NCBI GenBank assembly: GCA_020446945.1
Contig: JAGRDS010000001.1
Coordinates: 175,187-239,186, forward strand
Direction of reading: 5' to 3'
Length of the DNA: 64,000 nucleotides
DNA from: Parvularculaceae bacterium
GTDB lineage: Bacteria > Pseudomonadota > Alphaproteobacteria > Caulobacterales > Parvularculaceae
Position numbers and translations under genes: made by a program. The notes under the pieces are model-generated. The model ran no database searches. It saw nothing but the letters and a program-made list of their open reading frames with translations, and was not told the DNA's origin. Positions within the stretch are counted from its first letter, which is position 1, and each line of letters begins with the position of its first letter. Below, piece after piece: positions 37,365-46,230 of the stretch.

Positions 37365-37901
37365 TTACGACTGCGGCGCAGCGACAACGTAACTGCGCAG
37401 GTTTTCCGTCACCGAACGCGCGTCGAACGCCTGCGGATCTTCCGCGGGCTTTTCGCCCTTGTGCATCGTTATAAAAGCGATCGCGGTGTACCGCGTAAAC
37501 TCGCGCGTCGTATAGTCATAGTGCGATCCCCATCCCCAGCCATAAGCGTAATAGGGAAAAGCGCAGCAATAAGGTCCGTATCCGTAATAATAACGGCCAT
37601 AAAACGCCGGATCGGGCGAGCTTGAATAGCGCTTGTTCGCCTCCGTGTCCTGCTCCGTCACGATGAAGTAATCAAATCCGCTTTCGATCGTCAGCTCGGC
37701 CGCGCGATAAAGCAGAAATGTTTCGACCGACTCGCGCGTCGTCGAGGAGTTGCCCCTGAATACGATGCGGTAACGGTTTGTTTCGATCCGCTGCTCGGTG
37801 AAGCCGTACGGATTGTTTCCGGACGCCGGCCCATAAGGGGTCGATGTCGCGCAGGCGGCGAGAATGAGCGCTAGGCCCGCCGCTATCGCCGGTCTGATCA
37901 T
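37365..37901 (-). CDS. Lipoprotein of the CC0125/CC1285 type
   Basis: 178 residues. A short signal ends in the lipobox LAAC followed by ATSTPYGP. The sequence continues YGFTEQRIETNRYRIVF.GNS and LLYRAAELTIESGFDYF, which I recognise as the Caulobacter CC0125/CC1285 lipoprotein family. An aromatic, Tyr/Gly-rich segment (YGRYYYGYGPYCC) interrupts the domain. Likely outer-membrane anchored; function unknown. AGGGAGA precedes the ATG. Confidence 0.75.
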   Translation of the reverse strand: MIRPAIAAGLALILAACATSTPYGPASGNNPYGFTEQRIETNRYRIVFRGNSSTTRESVETFLLYRAAELTIESGFDYFIVTEQDTEANKRYSSSPDPAFYGRYYYGYGPYCCAFPYYAYGWGWGSHYDYTTREFTRYTAIAFITMHKGEKPAEDPQAFDARSVTENLRSYVVAAPQS

Positions 37902-37994
37902 AATTGTCTCCCTAACCTTCTCACTAGTCCAGTCGCCGCCGCAGTCCCGCGCCGATTATACAGGATCGCGCACGGCTTACAAAACGAGGAACCG

Positions 37995-39488
37995 TCAAGC
38001 GCCCGGTCCCGAAGGCGGGAGGGCCTCGCGCGACCAGCTCTTGATATGGATATCGCGCTGCGGGAACGGTATTTCGATCGCCAATTCGTGAAGCCCGTCC
38101 CACACGGCCATCATCACGTCGCTCGTCACATTGGCGACGCCGTTCGCCGGATCGTTGATCCAGAAGCGCAAATCGAAATTGACGGAGTTATCTGCGAATT
38201 CAACCAGATTGCAGCGCGGCGCCGGCGATTTGAGGACGCGCGGCACGTTAAGGGCCGCCTCCTGCGCCGCCGCGGCGACGGCGCGCAGATCGCGCACATT
38301 ATAGGAAACGCCGAACGCCGCATGCAGGCGCACGACGCGGTCGGAATGGGACCAGTTGATTACCCCTTCCTCGATAAAGCGGTCATTCGGCATAAGGTGC
38401 GCCTTGCCGTCGCGGGTCTTGATCGTCACGTAGCGCGCATTCATCTCGGTGACCCAACCGAACGTCGTTCCAACCTCGACGACATCCCCCGGCTTGATGG
38501 ATTTGTCGGCGATAAGCGTGAAGCCGGCGAAAAAATTCGAAATGGTTCGCTGAAGGCCAAGCCCGATCCCGAGGCCTACAGCGCCGCCGAAAATCGCAAG
38601 CGCCGTAAAATTGAAACCGACCATTTGAAGCGCGATCAGGAACGCCGCCGTCGGCAGAAGAACATCAAGAATTTTGATCAGCAAAGCCTGCAACGATGGC
38701 GTCAACTCGTCGACGGTGGAGATCTGGCTTTTCAAAAACCGGTTGATGATGCTCGTCACCCAGAAAAGGGCGGAGAAAATGAAAATGACGCGAACGACAT
38801 CGAGCGCTGAAAACTGCAATTTTTCGCCCGCCGCCGATTCACCGATCGGGATCGACACGCTGTTGAGGTAGCGGATCGCATCGTCGAGCAATCCGGTCGC
38901 ATCGAGGGCGGCGATCGGCCAAACGAGAAAGAATGCGACTTTTGACCAGAACGCCGATCGAATAATCAGCGTGACCAGCCTGAGGACGATCCAGGCCGCG
39001 AGCAGGCTGACGCCGGCGTTGACGAGAACATTTGAAATTCCGGCCGCAGCGAGCGCGACCGACGCGCCCTGCCAGATAATGTAAAGCGCTATCGGCGTTG
39101 CAATATGAGCAAAGGCGTTCGCCGCGCGGCGCAAAACGCCGTAAGGCGCGTGCGGCGCGATCCGGGAGGCTATCAGCTTTCTGATCTGGGGACCGAATAC
39201 GGCTGCGGGGGCGAGCGATACGAGAATGATCGCGAGCTGGATCAGCGTATCGACCGATGCGAGCTGGTCGCGCGACCATTCGATCATGTCATAGATGCGT
39301 TGCGAAAACCCCTCCGCGCCTATCAGTTCATCGAGCGCCGAATCGTCGGGCGCCGGTTCGTCAGGTACAGGCGCATCGGGGTTTTGCCCGCCTGGCGCGG
39401 CGACAGGCGCATCAGGCCCGGTTTGCGTTAGCAGGAACATGAGAGTGCGGATCATCGACGCGCCGATCGGGAGATTCGCGATCATCAT
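37995..39488 (-). CDS. Mechanosensitive ion channel, MscS family
   Basis: About 497 residues. Several N-terminal helices precede the pore helix and beta domain: AIFGGAVGLGIGLGLQRTIS is the glycine/alanine-rich TM3, then DKSIKPGDVVEVGTTFGWVTE, MNARYVTIKTRDGKAHLMPN and a C-terminal alpha/beta domain ending FPQRDIHI. It releases solutes under osmotic down-shock. The Pro/Asp-rich stretch near residues 28-50 is periplasmic or linker. The start could be the TTG at 39494 or ATG at 39488 or 39455. Downstream of the exopolysaccharide operon on the same strand. Confidence 0.92.
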   Translation of the reverse strand: MMIANLPIGASMIRTLMFLLTQTGPDAPVAAPGGQNPDAPVPDEPAPDDSALDELIGAEGFSQRIYDMIEWSRDQLASVDTLIQLAIILVSLAPAAVFGPQIRKLIASRIAPHAPYGVLRRAANAFAHIATPIALYIIWQGASVALAAAGISNVLVNAGVSLLAAWIVLRLVTLIIRSAFWSKVAFFLVWPIAALDATGLLDDAIRYLNSVSIPIGESAAGEKLQFSALDVVRVIFIFSALFWVTSIINRFLKSQISTVDELTPSLQALLIKILDVLLPTAAFLIALQMVGFNFTALAIFGGAVGLGIGLGLQRTISNFFAGFTLIADKSIKPGDVVEVGTTFGWVTEMNARYVTIKTRDGKAHLMPNDRFIEEGVINWSHSDRVVRLHAAFGVSYNVRDLRAVAAAAQEAALNVPRVLKSPAPRCNLVEFADNSVNFDLRFWINDPANGVANVTSDVMMAVWDGLHELAIEIPFPQRDIHIKSWSREALPPSGPGA

Positions 39489-39549
39489 TACCAACCGTTG
39501 CGGCTGACTTCAAACATCGCGCGCGACATTTCTTTTTCAGTACGCGGCC

Positions 39550-40575
39550 CTATTCCGCCGCCGCGTATGCGCGAGGCTTGGTCGGCGATTTTCGTCCCGG
39601 CAGTATCGAGCGAATGAGCGCGGCGGCGTTTTCCGGCCGCCCGCGCGCCAGCCGCACGCCAGCCTGCGCGAAAACGCCGAGATAAGCGAGCGGCGCCAGA
39701 GCGGGCCGCCATTTAAGCGCGAACGCAATGCGCGAGCGCGCCATGTGAAAATCGGCGAGCGGCGAGCGTGCGGACGCCTCGCCGGCGCCGCGTCTCGCAC
39801 TTTTGGACGATGCGCCATAGCGGTGATAAACGATTGCGCCCGGCGCCCAGGCCGGGCCGTTCGCCGGTCCGCCCGCAAGGGTCCAGTCCGCCTCCTCATA
39901 ATAGAGAAAATAGCGCTCATCGAGAAAACCGGCGCGCGAAAGATAATCGCGCCGGAATGCGATCGCCGCACCGAGCGGATAGGACATGCGCTCTTCAACC
40001 GACCGCCGGTCCGGCGCATCGCTGAGCCGCCCTCCCTCGCCGATATTGGCGCCGACGAGAAGCAGCGGATGCAGCGCCGCGCCGCCGAAAGCCTGGACCG
40101 GATGCGGGGCGTCGAATGCGACGACGCTTGCGCCGCAAAGGCCGGCGCGCGCATCCGCAAGCCTTTCGGCGAAGGCCGCAAGAGCGCGCCGAGATAGCAA
40201 CGCATCGGGATTGAGCAAAAGCAGACGGTCGATATTTCGCATCGCCGACAAGAGTCGCAGCCCCGTATTGCATCCATAGGCGAAGCCGCCATTGCACGGC
40301 GCGCGAACGAGCCGAACGGCGCCGGGCGCGAGCGCTGAGAGTTCCGGTATCGACGGCGCATCCTTCTCGAACGGCAGCGACGGCGCCTCGCTTTCGTGAA
40401 TCGCGTCACCGGCCAGCGCGCGTTCGATGTATTCGGCGGAACCGTCTGTCGAAGCGTTGTCGACGATGATCGCCGCCGCGCCGCCGGCGCCGATAAAACT
40501 CAGCGCCGCATCTAGCGCAAACGGACCGCAATTATAGTTGACGATAACAGCGCCGAACCGGCTCTCCTGATTCAC
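39550..40575 (-). CDS. Glycosyltransferase family 2 at the end of the exosortase operon
   Basis: 341 residues. FGAVIVNYNCGPFALDA opens the fold, IIVDNASTDGSAEYI follows, NGGFAYGCNTGLRLL and LLLLNPDALLS (NPD) match rhamnosyltransferase-like enzymes, and LDERYFLYYEEADWTL is the catalytic-base region. It overlaps the epsI-like gene by 4 bp, so it belongs to the exosortase/exopolysaccharide operon. Donor is not known. Confidence 0.85.
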   Translation of the reverse strand: MNQESRFGAVIVNYNCGPFALDAALSFIGAGGAAAIIVDNASTDGSAEYIERALAGDAIHESEAPSLPFEKDAPSIPELSALAPGAVRLVRAPCNGGFAYGCNTGLRLLSAMRNIDRLLLLNPDALLSRRALAAFAERLADARAGLCGASVVAFDAPHPVQAFGGAALHPLLLVGANIGEGGRLSDAPDRRSVEERMSYPLGAAIAFRRDYLSRAGFLDERYFLYYEEADWTLAGGPANGPAWAPGAIVYHRYGASSKSARRGAGEASARSPLADFHMARSRIAFALKWRPALAPLAYLGVFAQAGVRLARGRPENAAALIRSILPGRKSPTKPRAYAAAE

Positions 40576-41237
40576 GCCCCCTCCTTTGCGCCGAGAAGAA
40601 GCGCGCGCGCGTCAGGAGACAGGGCGTTGGCGAAGTCGGCAAGGAACGCCCGGTTGAGATCGAATTGAGGCGACTGCGCATTGATCGTCGATACGCGGAC
40701 GAGCGCGCCGTCGAGCGGGCCTGAAAGCCCGTTCTGAAAGCGGCGAAACGCGCTTTCACCGGCGCGGCCGGTGAAAATATCGCCGTTACGAAGCCAGTAG
40801 CTCACCGCTTCGCGGCGCGCCGCGCTTTTCGTATCCAGATTGACGATGGTAATCGGCCTGCCCGCGGCGGACATTGACGCGCGCGACTTCGACAAAATGT
40901 CGTACCCCTGCGCGACGTAACATTTTTCAGGCCGGTGAAGGCGAACAGAATCGCCGAGCGGCGGCCCATAGGCGACAACAAGCGTCACCGTTCTGCCGAG
41001 GTCGTCGCGATAGGCGCGATAGGCGACCGCCTCGCCTTCGCGTAACGCTGTTTCAGCCGGCAAGACCGCGTCGGACAGCCCGATCCGTCGCCAGGCGCCG
41101 AACGCATCCGGCAACATGGCGTCGATTTCCGGCGTGACGGGCGGCCCCGATGCTGCGGGTTTCAGCGCCGCCGTCGATACGCCCGCGCAAAACAACAGCG
41201 CGGCGACGAAAAGAATGCGAAGATCGCGCGGCGTCAT
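40572..41237 (-). CDS. epsI: EpsI family exosortase-associated protein
   Basis: 221 residues. A hydrophobic N-terminus (ILFVAALLFCAGVSTAAL) anchors or exports it; the domain has YGPPLGDSVRLHRPEKCYVAQGY, read in parts, whose HxPExCY(V)xQGY pattern is the EpsI signature. EpsI proteins accompany or are fused to exosortases; their function in polysaccharide or protein sorting is not settled. Overlaps the exosortase gene by 4 bp upstream and the GT2 downstream. Confidence 0.9.
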   Translation of the reverse strand: MTPRDLRILFVAALLFCAGVSTAALKPAASGPPVTPEIDAMLPDAFGAWRRIGLSDAVLPAETALREGEAVAYRAYRDDLGRTVTLVVAYGPPLGDSVRLHRPEKCYVAQGYDILSKSRASMSAAGRPITIVNLDTKSAARREAVSYWLRNGDIFTGRAGESAFRRFQNGLSGPLDGALVRVSTINAQSPQFDLNRAFLADFANALSPDARALLLGAKEGA

Positions 41238-42112
41238 TTCGCACGCCTTTGCGCAAGTGCGATCGCTGACGCATCGACGGCGAAGACCAGGCCGAGCGCG
41301 ATCGCAAACATCATAAGCCCCGCCCCGTCATGCATGAAGCCCTGGCCCGCATCATATCCGAGAAAATATGTGATGAGGACCAGCGCGGCGACGCGCATCA
41401 CATTCGCGATGATCGCAATCGGTATCAGCGCAGCCAGGACGCCCGCATTTACGCGCCAGTCGCCATGCCTGACGGCGTAAAGATAAACCGCGCCGACCGC
41501 CGTCAGCGCGATAAGCGAATTGAGACCGGAACAAGCGTCAGCGACGAGCAATTGATACGGGCCCGCAGAGATAACGGCGCCTGAATGCGCCACCGGCAGT
41601 CCAACAGCGTACAGCCCGTCGCTTACGATGCGGGACACGAAGTTTTTTAACGGGCCTGTCAGCGCATCGAGCGCCCATCCCGGCCAGACAATCAGGTAAA
41701 AGGTCATCGCGAGCGGAAACCAGAGCCGTTTAACGCCCTGAACGCCGAGTATGGCGAGCGACGCCCCGCCGGCGACAAGGGCCTGCGACGCCGATGACAA
41801 TAGATCGGCTTCACCGAGCCGTCCGGCGATCGCCATCGCCACGCCTGCGAACAGGAGCAGGCAGCCTGCGAATGTTTGCACATGCGTCGGGCGCTGGTCG
41901 AACCTTTCCGTCGACAGACGCACCCCCGCAGCGCCGATTGCGATCGCCATTACGATAATCGCATGCGAATTCTCATCCCGACGCCACGCGCCCTGGTAAA
42001 AATCGGCGTAGATCGGCATGTAAAGTACGAGTGCGGCGAGTGAAAGCGTTATGGCCGGCCAGCAGCGGATGACCGCCGCAGTGAACTCATTCCTGAATGC
42101 GAGCGCGCGCAT
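41234..42112 (-). CDS. Exosortase (XrtB or XrtV-like) membrane transpeptidase
   Basis: 292 residues with about eight helices. The predicted active site is complete: Cys194 in VADACSGLNSL, Arg240 in NVMRVAALV, and His261 in GFMHDGAGL, the exosortase C-R-H triad. Exosortases cleave PEP-CTERM tails in the inner membrane and are linked to exopolysaccharide export. Neighbours EpsI, EpsG-like, EpsF-like and EpsD-like proteins fit the type found with XrtA/XrtB loci; the 80-residue protein encoded at 48535 fits alphaproteobacterial XrtV systems. Subtype is therefore open. Confidence 0.9.
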   Translation of the reverse strand: MRALAFRNEFTAAVIRCWPAITLSLAALVLYMPIYADFYQGAWRRDENSHAIIVMAIAIGAAGVRLSTERFDQRPTHVQTFAGCLLLFAGVAMAIAGRLGEADLLSSASQALVAGGASLAILGVQGVKRLWFPLAMTFYLIVWPGWALDALTGPLKNFVSRIVSDGLYAVGLPVAHSGAVISAGPYQLLVADACSGLNSLIALTAVGAVYLYAVRHGDWRVNAGVLAALIPIAIIANVMRVAALVLITYFLGYDAGQGFMHDGAGLMMFAIALGLVFAVDASAIALAQRRAK

Positions 42113-42124
42113 CGCCCGCGCCCC

Positions 42125-43063
42125 TTACCCGGCGAGCGCGGCGCCGATAACCGACGCCTCAACCTGGCGCAGGGCGGCGTTCAGCGCTTTAAGGTCGTCC
42201 ATACGGTCATGATTGCGCCGCGTGACGATGAAGGCGCCGCCGGCGGCGGCCCATACGAACTGCGCGTCGGCGACGGGACCGAATGGCGCCGTCATGACGA
42301 TGACGATGTCAAATGCGCAGCGCAGATACTCGAAAGTGAGCCCGAGCGTATTGTGCGACAGCAATTCGTGCCCGGACGGACTAAGCGCGCCGGATGTAAG
42401 CACGCTGAGGTTGCTGACGACGGTCGGGCGGATCGCCTTGCGGATATCGGTTTCGCCGGCCAGCGTTTCACGAAGGCCCGGCCCCGCCTCCAGACCGAAA
42501 TTGCGCGCCAGCCGGGTCGCGCGAAGGTCGGCGTCGACAAGGAGAACATTGCGTCCAAGCTGTGCGAACGACGCCGCCAAATTGACGGCGACATGATCGC
42601 TGGCGCGCGCCGATTTTCCGCCGGCGATCGCAAAAAGATTCAGCTTTTCCGCTCCGCTCGAAGTCAAAAGCCGCGTGCGCATGGCGCGAAACTGCTCGGC
42701 TTCTTTTGATTTCGGACGCCGCACGATCACCGCGTTCTGCGGAAGGCGTCCTTCGCCGTCGCCCTCGCGAATAAAACCGTTCTGGACGCCGATCGCCGTT
42801 TCAACATCTTCGCGCGTCAAAAGTCCGAGGCTCGATGCGATATGTGCGAACGGTGCATTTGTACGCCGCTGAAGTTCTTCGATGCGGCCAAGGGATTCAT
42901 CGTTCAGCTTGCCGAGGCGTTTCAACGTTGCGCCGAGGCGGAATTCGCGCTCGGCCCGCTCTTTCGTCCTTGCTTTCGCCCGCGCTTTCAACAGGGCGGG
43001 CGCGCTGCGCTGCGCTGCGCCGGCGTATGCATGCTCGGGGCCATTCTGTCTGGTCTGGCTCAT
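42125..43063 (-). CDS. EpsG-like CpsD/BY-kinase homologue with altered nucleotide motifs
   Basis: 312 residues. The C-terminal two thirds has the bacterial tyrosine-kinase fold with an intact Walker A' (LLVDADL, residues 174-180), but the P-loop position reads AIAGGKSARAS instead of GxGKS/T with the usual spacing, and the Walker B aspartate is Met257 (VIVMTAP). There is no C-terminal tyrosine cluster. The N-terminus (LGATLKRLGKLNDESLGRI to LLTREDVETAIG) resembles the MshEN/GspE-N module. It overlaps the Wzz-like gene by 4 bp, so it should partner it in controlling polysaccharide length, perhaps as a non-catalytic regulator. That last point is inference. Confidence 0.78.
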   Translation of the reverse strand: MSQTRQNGPEHAYAGAAQRSAPALLKARAKARTKERAEREFRLGATLKRLGKLNDESLGRIEELQRRTNAPFAHIASSLGLLTREDVETAIGVQNGFIREGDGEGRLPQNAVIVRRPKSKEAEQFRAMRTRLLTSSGAEKLNLFAIAGGKSARASDHVAVNLAASFAQLGRNVLLVDADLRATRLARNFGLEAGPGLRETLAGETDIRKAIRPTVVSNLSVLTSGALSPSGHELLSHNTLGLTFEYLRCAFDIVIVMTAPFGPVADAQFVWAAAGGAFIVTRRNHDRMDDLKALNAALRQVEASVIGAALAG

Positions 43064-44481
43064 GACGCCCGCCTTACCCGAAAAAAGACCGGTGAAAGCA
43101 GGCGGCGCGTGCGACGTCGACGCCGCAGCGGCGTCACTTCGCAGACGAGCTGGGTGCGAAAGGCGCGCTGGACCATGTCGGGGCTGCGTATGCGCCCTTC
43201 AAGCAATTCGATGAATACCGCGAACGAGGCGCCGATCGCAGCGCCGGCGAACACGCCGAGAAGCGCTATGATCCAGAGCGGCGGCGTCGCCGGATCCGCC
43301 GGCGGCGTCGCCCGTGAAAGAAGGAATACGTCCAGAGTGTCGACGCGCGATTTCATCGATTCCTGAAGAGAGCGCGCGGTCACGAGATTGTAAGTATCCT
43401 GACTGGTCTCCACGCGATCTTCGAGATGGTCGTAGGTTTCGCGCGTTTTCTGGATCGAGGTGACGGTCGTTTTCATTTCCGCCGTCTGCTTTTCAAGCGC
43501 GGCGACGCGGCGGGCGGCGTAATCGGCGCGATCGCGAATGGACTGCAACAGGTTCGATTCAAGTGCGGCCTTCTCGTTCGCGGTTTCTATATAGTCTGGA
43601 TAGCGTTCGCCATAGCGTTCGGCGATGCGCGCGAGCGTCGCCGCGACGGCGGCGAGACGCACCTGCGCCTGCCGGCCGGGCAGCGCGTCTTCCGGCAGCG
43701 GAAAATTGACAAGCATGTTGCGCGGTGTCGCCTCGGCCTGGCGCAGCAGGGATTGCGCTTCCGCGTCATCCGCGCGCGCATCGGCGAGGCGCGCGGTCAA
43801 AGTCGCAAGTTCGATCTCGACCGCCTCGACCTTCTGGGAACCCATCGGAAGAATTCCGGACCGCTCGCGATAAGCCGCAAGCGCATCCTGCGCCGCGACG
43901 ACATCTTCGGCGAGTTCCCGTGTCTCGTCTGAAAAGCTTGCGGCCTTGCGTGCGTAACGAAGCTGTTTGTGATCGGCGACGGTCGACATATAGGCGTCGG
44001 CGAACGTATTCGCGATGCGCGCGGCCTGCGCCGGATCGTCGGCGCGAAACGAAAGCTCCAGCGTTGAGCCGATATCGTTCGCGGTGATCGTAAGATCGCG
44101 AAGGAGCTGGTCGGCCGCCCAGAAACGCATATCGTTTCCGGCGACCAACTCGCCGCCTGTTTCCTTGCGCCAGCGCGATTCATAGTCGCGCAATATAATG
44201 AATCCTTCATCGGCGAGCCGATTGATGACGGCGAGCGCGACGGTGCGGCTTGATGCGATCGCCGCCTGTTGGCCGAGATATTCGGCGACGCGAAGGCGCG
44301 GTTCGACAAGGCCGGTCAAATTGTTGCGTTGAATTGAATCGACCTGCACAAGCGCGCGCGAAACGTATTTTGTCGGCAGTAGGGCCGCAAGCATTACGCC
44401 GACGCAAAGCCCGACGACGATCGCCCAGAGAACGATCAGCCTGCGCGACTTTAATACGCTGAAAAGGTCGGTGACGCCCAT
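43060..44481 (-). CDS. EpsF-like Wzz/GumC chain-length determinant
   Basis: 473 residues. An N-terminal helix (VLWAIVVGLCVGVMLAALLP) with YVSRALVQVD after it, a long periplasmic coiled-coil (about 190-400), and a C-terminal helix WIIALLGVFAGAAIGASFAVF place it in the Wzz/GumC polysaccharide co-polymerase family; the layout matches EpsF of exosortase loci. The end is very basic (RRRRRTRRLLSPVFFRVRR). It regulates polysaccharide length and export with the tyrosine-kinase homologue, to which it is translationally coupled. Confidence 0.88.
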   Translation of the reverse strand: MGVTDLFSVLKSRRLIVLWAIVVGLCVGVMLAALLPTKYVSRALVQVDSIQRNNLTGLVEPRLRVAEYLGQQAAIASSRTVALAVINRLADEGFIILRDYESRWRKETGGELVAGNDMRFWAADQLLRDLTITANDIGSTLELSFRADDPAQAARIANTFADAYMSTVADHKQLRYARKAASFSDETRELAEDVVAAQDALAAYRERSGILPMGSQKVEAVEIELATLTARLADARADDAEAQSLLRQAEATPRNMLVNFPLPEDALPGRQAQVRLAAVAATLARIAERYGERYPDYIETANEKAALESNLLQSIRDRADYAARRVAALEKQTAEMKTTVTSIQKTRETYDHLEDRVETSQDTYNLVTARSLQESMKSRVDTLDVFLLSRATPPADPATPPLWIIALLGVFAGAAIGASFAVFIELLEGRIRSPDMVQRAFRTQLVCEVTPLRRRRRTRRLLSPVFFRVRRAS

Positions 44482-44482
44482 T

Positions 44483-45346
44483 TCACTCCGTCTTCGCAGT
44501 CGGCGACGGCGCCGCGCTCGCCCGGTAATAGGCGATATCTGCGTCCTTCTTCAGGCGCGCGAGGAGCTTTTCGGCGCGCTCGCCCGCGCCCTTCTCCAGG
44601 AGCATGCGACGCGCGAGGACCGGCCATTCGGCCGGATCGGAGCGTTCGTCGCGCACGGCGACGATCTTCATGATCTGCGTATCCTTGTCTCCGCGCACGA
44701 CGATGTTGTCGCGCGGCGCGTAGCGCGCGAGCTGTTCGCGGATCGGCGCAGGCAGAGCCGCGCCCGATTGCGTCGCCGTGGCTACGACATATCCGGCCCC
44801 CGCCTTGTCGAGAACGCGCGAAAGCCGCGAGAAATCCGCCTCCTCGTCAAATAACGGCGTTACGGCGTCTTCTTTGAAATGCTTCGTATCCAGGGTCAGA
44901 ACGAGAAAATCGTAGACTTTGCGCGCTGAAAACAGGGATGGGTTTTCTGCGATGAACGCTTCGATTTCCGCGCGCGTCGGCTCTGCGGGCTGACTTGCTA
45001 GCGCCAGATAATATTCGGCGAGCGCCTCATCCTGCGCCGCATACATGCGCGCCATGGTCTCGGGCTTGCGATGAAGATTGGCCTCGCGCGCCGCCTGCGC
45101 GAGAAGGTTTCTGTTGACGAGGCTTTCCAGCGCCGCGCGCTCGGCCGCAGGATCGGCGGGCGGCAAGCCAAGGCGCGCAAGCTCCAGGCGCAATTCGCTC
45201 AGGGTGATTTCGCGCCCGGCGATTTTGGCGACGACCTGCGTCGCCCCGCTCGCCGCCGTTTTCCTTTCGGCCCGGTCCGATGCGCTTGCAGGAGAAACGG
45301 CGCCGGCCGCCAGAAAAATCGACAATAAAACAAACCGCGCCCGCAT
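44483..45346 (-). CDS. EpsD family peptidyl-prolyl isomerase
   Basis: About 287 residues. A signal peptide (RARFVLLSIFLAAGAVSPASA, read in parts) precedes a SurA-like N-domain: VVAKIAGREITLSELRLEL and VNRNLLAQAAREA. A parvulin-like region follows (YDFLVLTLDTKHF..., IVAVRDERSDP). The length and context match EpsD of exosortase loci, a periplasmic foldase for export components. The ATG at 45346 is chosen because it gives the signal peptide and has GAGGGACGAGAG upstream; an upstream in-frame start lies inside the GT2 gene. Confidence 0.82.
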   Translation of the reverse strand: MRARFVLLSIFLAAGAVSPASASDRAERKTAASGATQVVAKIAGREITLSELRLELARLGLPPADPAAERAALESLVNRNLLAQAAREANLHRKPETMARMYAAQDEALAEYYLALASQPAEPTRAEIEAFIAENPSLFSARKVYDFLVLTLDTKHFKEDAVTPLFDEEADFSRLSRVLDKAGAGYVVATATQSGAALPAPIREQLARYAPRDNIVVRGDKDTQIMKIVAVRDERSDPAEWPVLARRMLLEKGAGERAEKLLARLKKDADIAYYRASAAPSPTAKTE

Positions 45347-45357
45347 ACTCTCGTCCC

Positions 45358-46230
45358 TCACTTCGCAAAGAGCAGCGACGCCATTCGCCGCGCGCGCCAC
45401 CAGCGCAGACGCGCCAGGACACTTGCGGCTGCGGCGCGATCGCGCACCGACGCCAATTCGGCGCTTGTCGCCACCCGCAGCAGGTGCGGCGCCGTGGAAA
45501 GCGCCGTAGCCGCGGCGAGACCCAACCAGGCGGAAGCGCCGATCAAGCCTCGTCCTTCAAATCCCGCCCAGCGCTCGGCGACAATCCGCTCCCATTTGCG
45601 GACCAGCTCGCTCCAGTCCCGTCGCGCCGGATGGCTCACGATTGATTTATCGTTAAATGCTAAACGAAACCCTAGCGCGACGCCCCTGCGGCACCAGTCG
45701 ACATCTTCCGATAAACCATTCGTAAACGAACCGATTGCGCGCGCCGCCTTCGATCTGGCGAACAAGTTCGCGGTGGCGGAGAATTTCTTCTTCTCTACAT
45801 AATCGCGCTGGCGAAACGCGAATACGCGCTCGAACGCCTCGACCGGCGTCGGCGCGCTTTCTTTTTCGACCGTTACGATAATGCGTCCGCCGGAAAGTTC
45901 CGCATCCCTAAGCCCCTCAATTCCAGTTTCGAGCCAATCTTGCGCGGCGACGCAGTCCGAATCGATGAATGCGATCATATCGCCTGACGCGGCGGCGAGC
46001 GCTTTGTTTCGGGCCGGCGCGGCCCCGCGCTCCGCAGCTTCGACAAAACGCACATTCGGAAAGGCGCGTCTTAAATGTTCGAAGCCGCCGGGCGTGGCGT
46101 TATCGGCGACGATAATTTCATACCGCGAACGCTCAAGCGTCTGTCGTTCAAGGCTCGCAAGGCATTTTTCCAGCTGACGCAGTTGATTGAAATGCGGGAT
46201 GACGACGCTGATGTCAGGAATATTGTTCAT
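45358..46230 (-). CDS. Glycosyltransferase family 2 in the exosortase operon
   Basis: 290 residues. ISVVIPHFNQLRQLEKCL, IIVADNATPGGFEHL, then RNKALAAASGDMIAFIDSDC (DxD) define a family 2 GT-A fold, with SEDVDWCRRGVALGFRLAF as the acceptor-side motif (ED..W). The C-terminus has a hydrophobic helix around 235-255. Overlaps the GT4 stop by 4 bp and precedes epsD by 11 bases. Likely adds one sugar to the repeat unit on undecaprenyl phosphate. Confidence 0.83.
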   Translation of the reverse strand: MNNIPDISVVIPHFNQLRQLEKCLASLERQTLERSRYEIIVADNATPGGFEHLRRAFPNVRFVEAAERGAAPARNKALAAASGDMIAFIDSDCVAAQDWLETGIEGLRDAELSGGRIIVTVEKESAPTPVEAFERVFAFRQRDYVEKKKFSATANLFARSKAARAIGSFTNGLSEDVDWCRRGVALGFRLAFNDKSIVSHPARRDWSELVRKWERIVAERWAGFEGRGLIGASAWLGLAAATALSTAPHLLRVATSAELASVRDRAAAASVLARLRWWRARRMASLLFAK

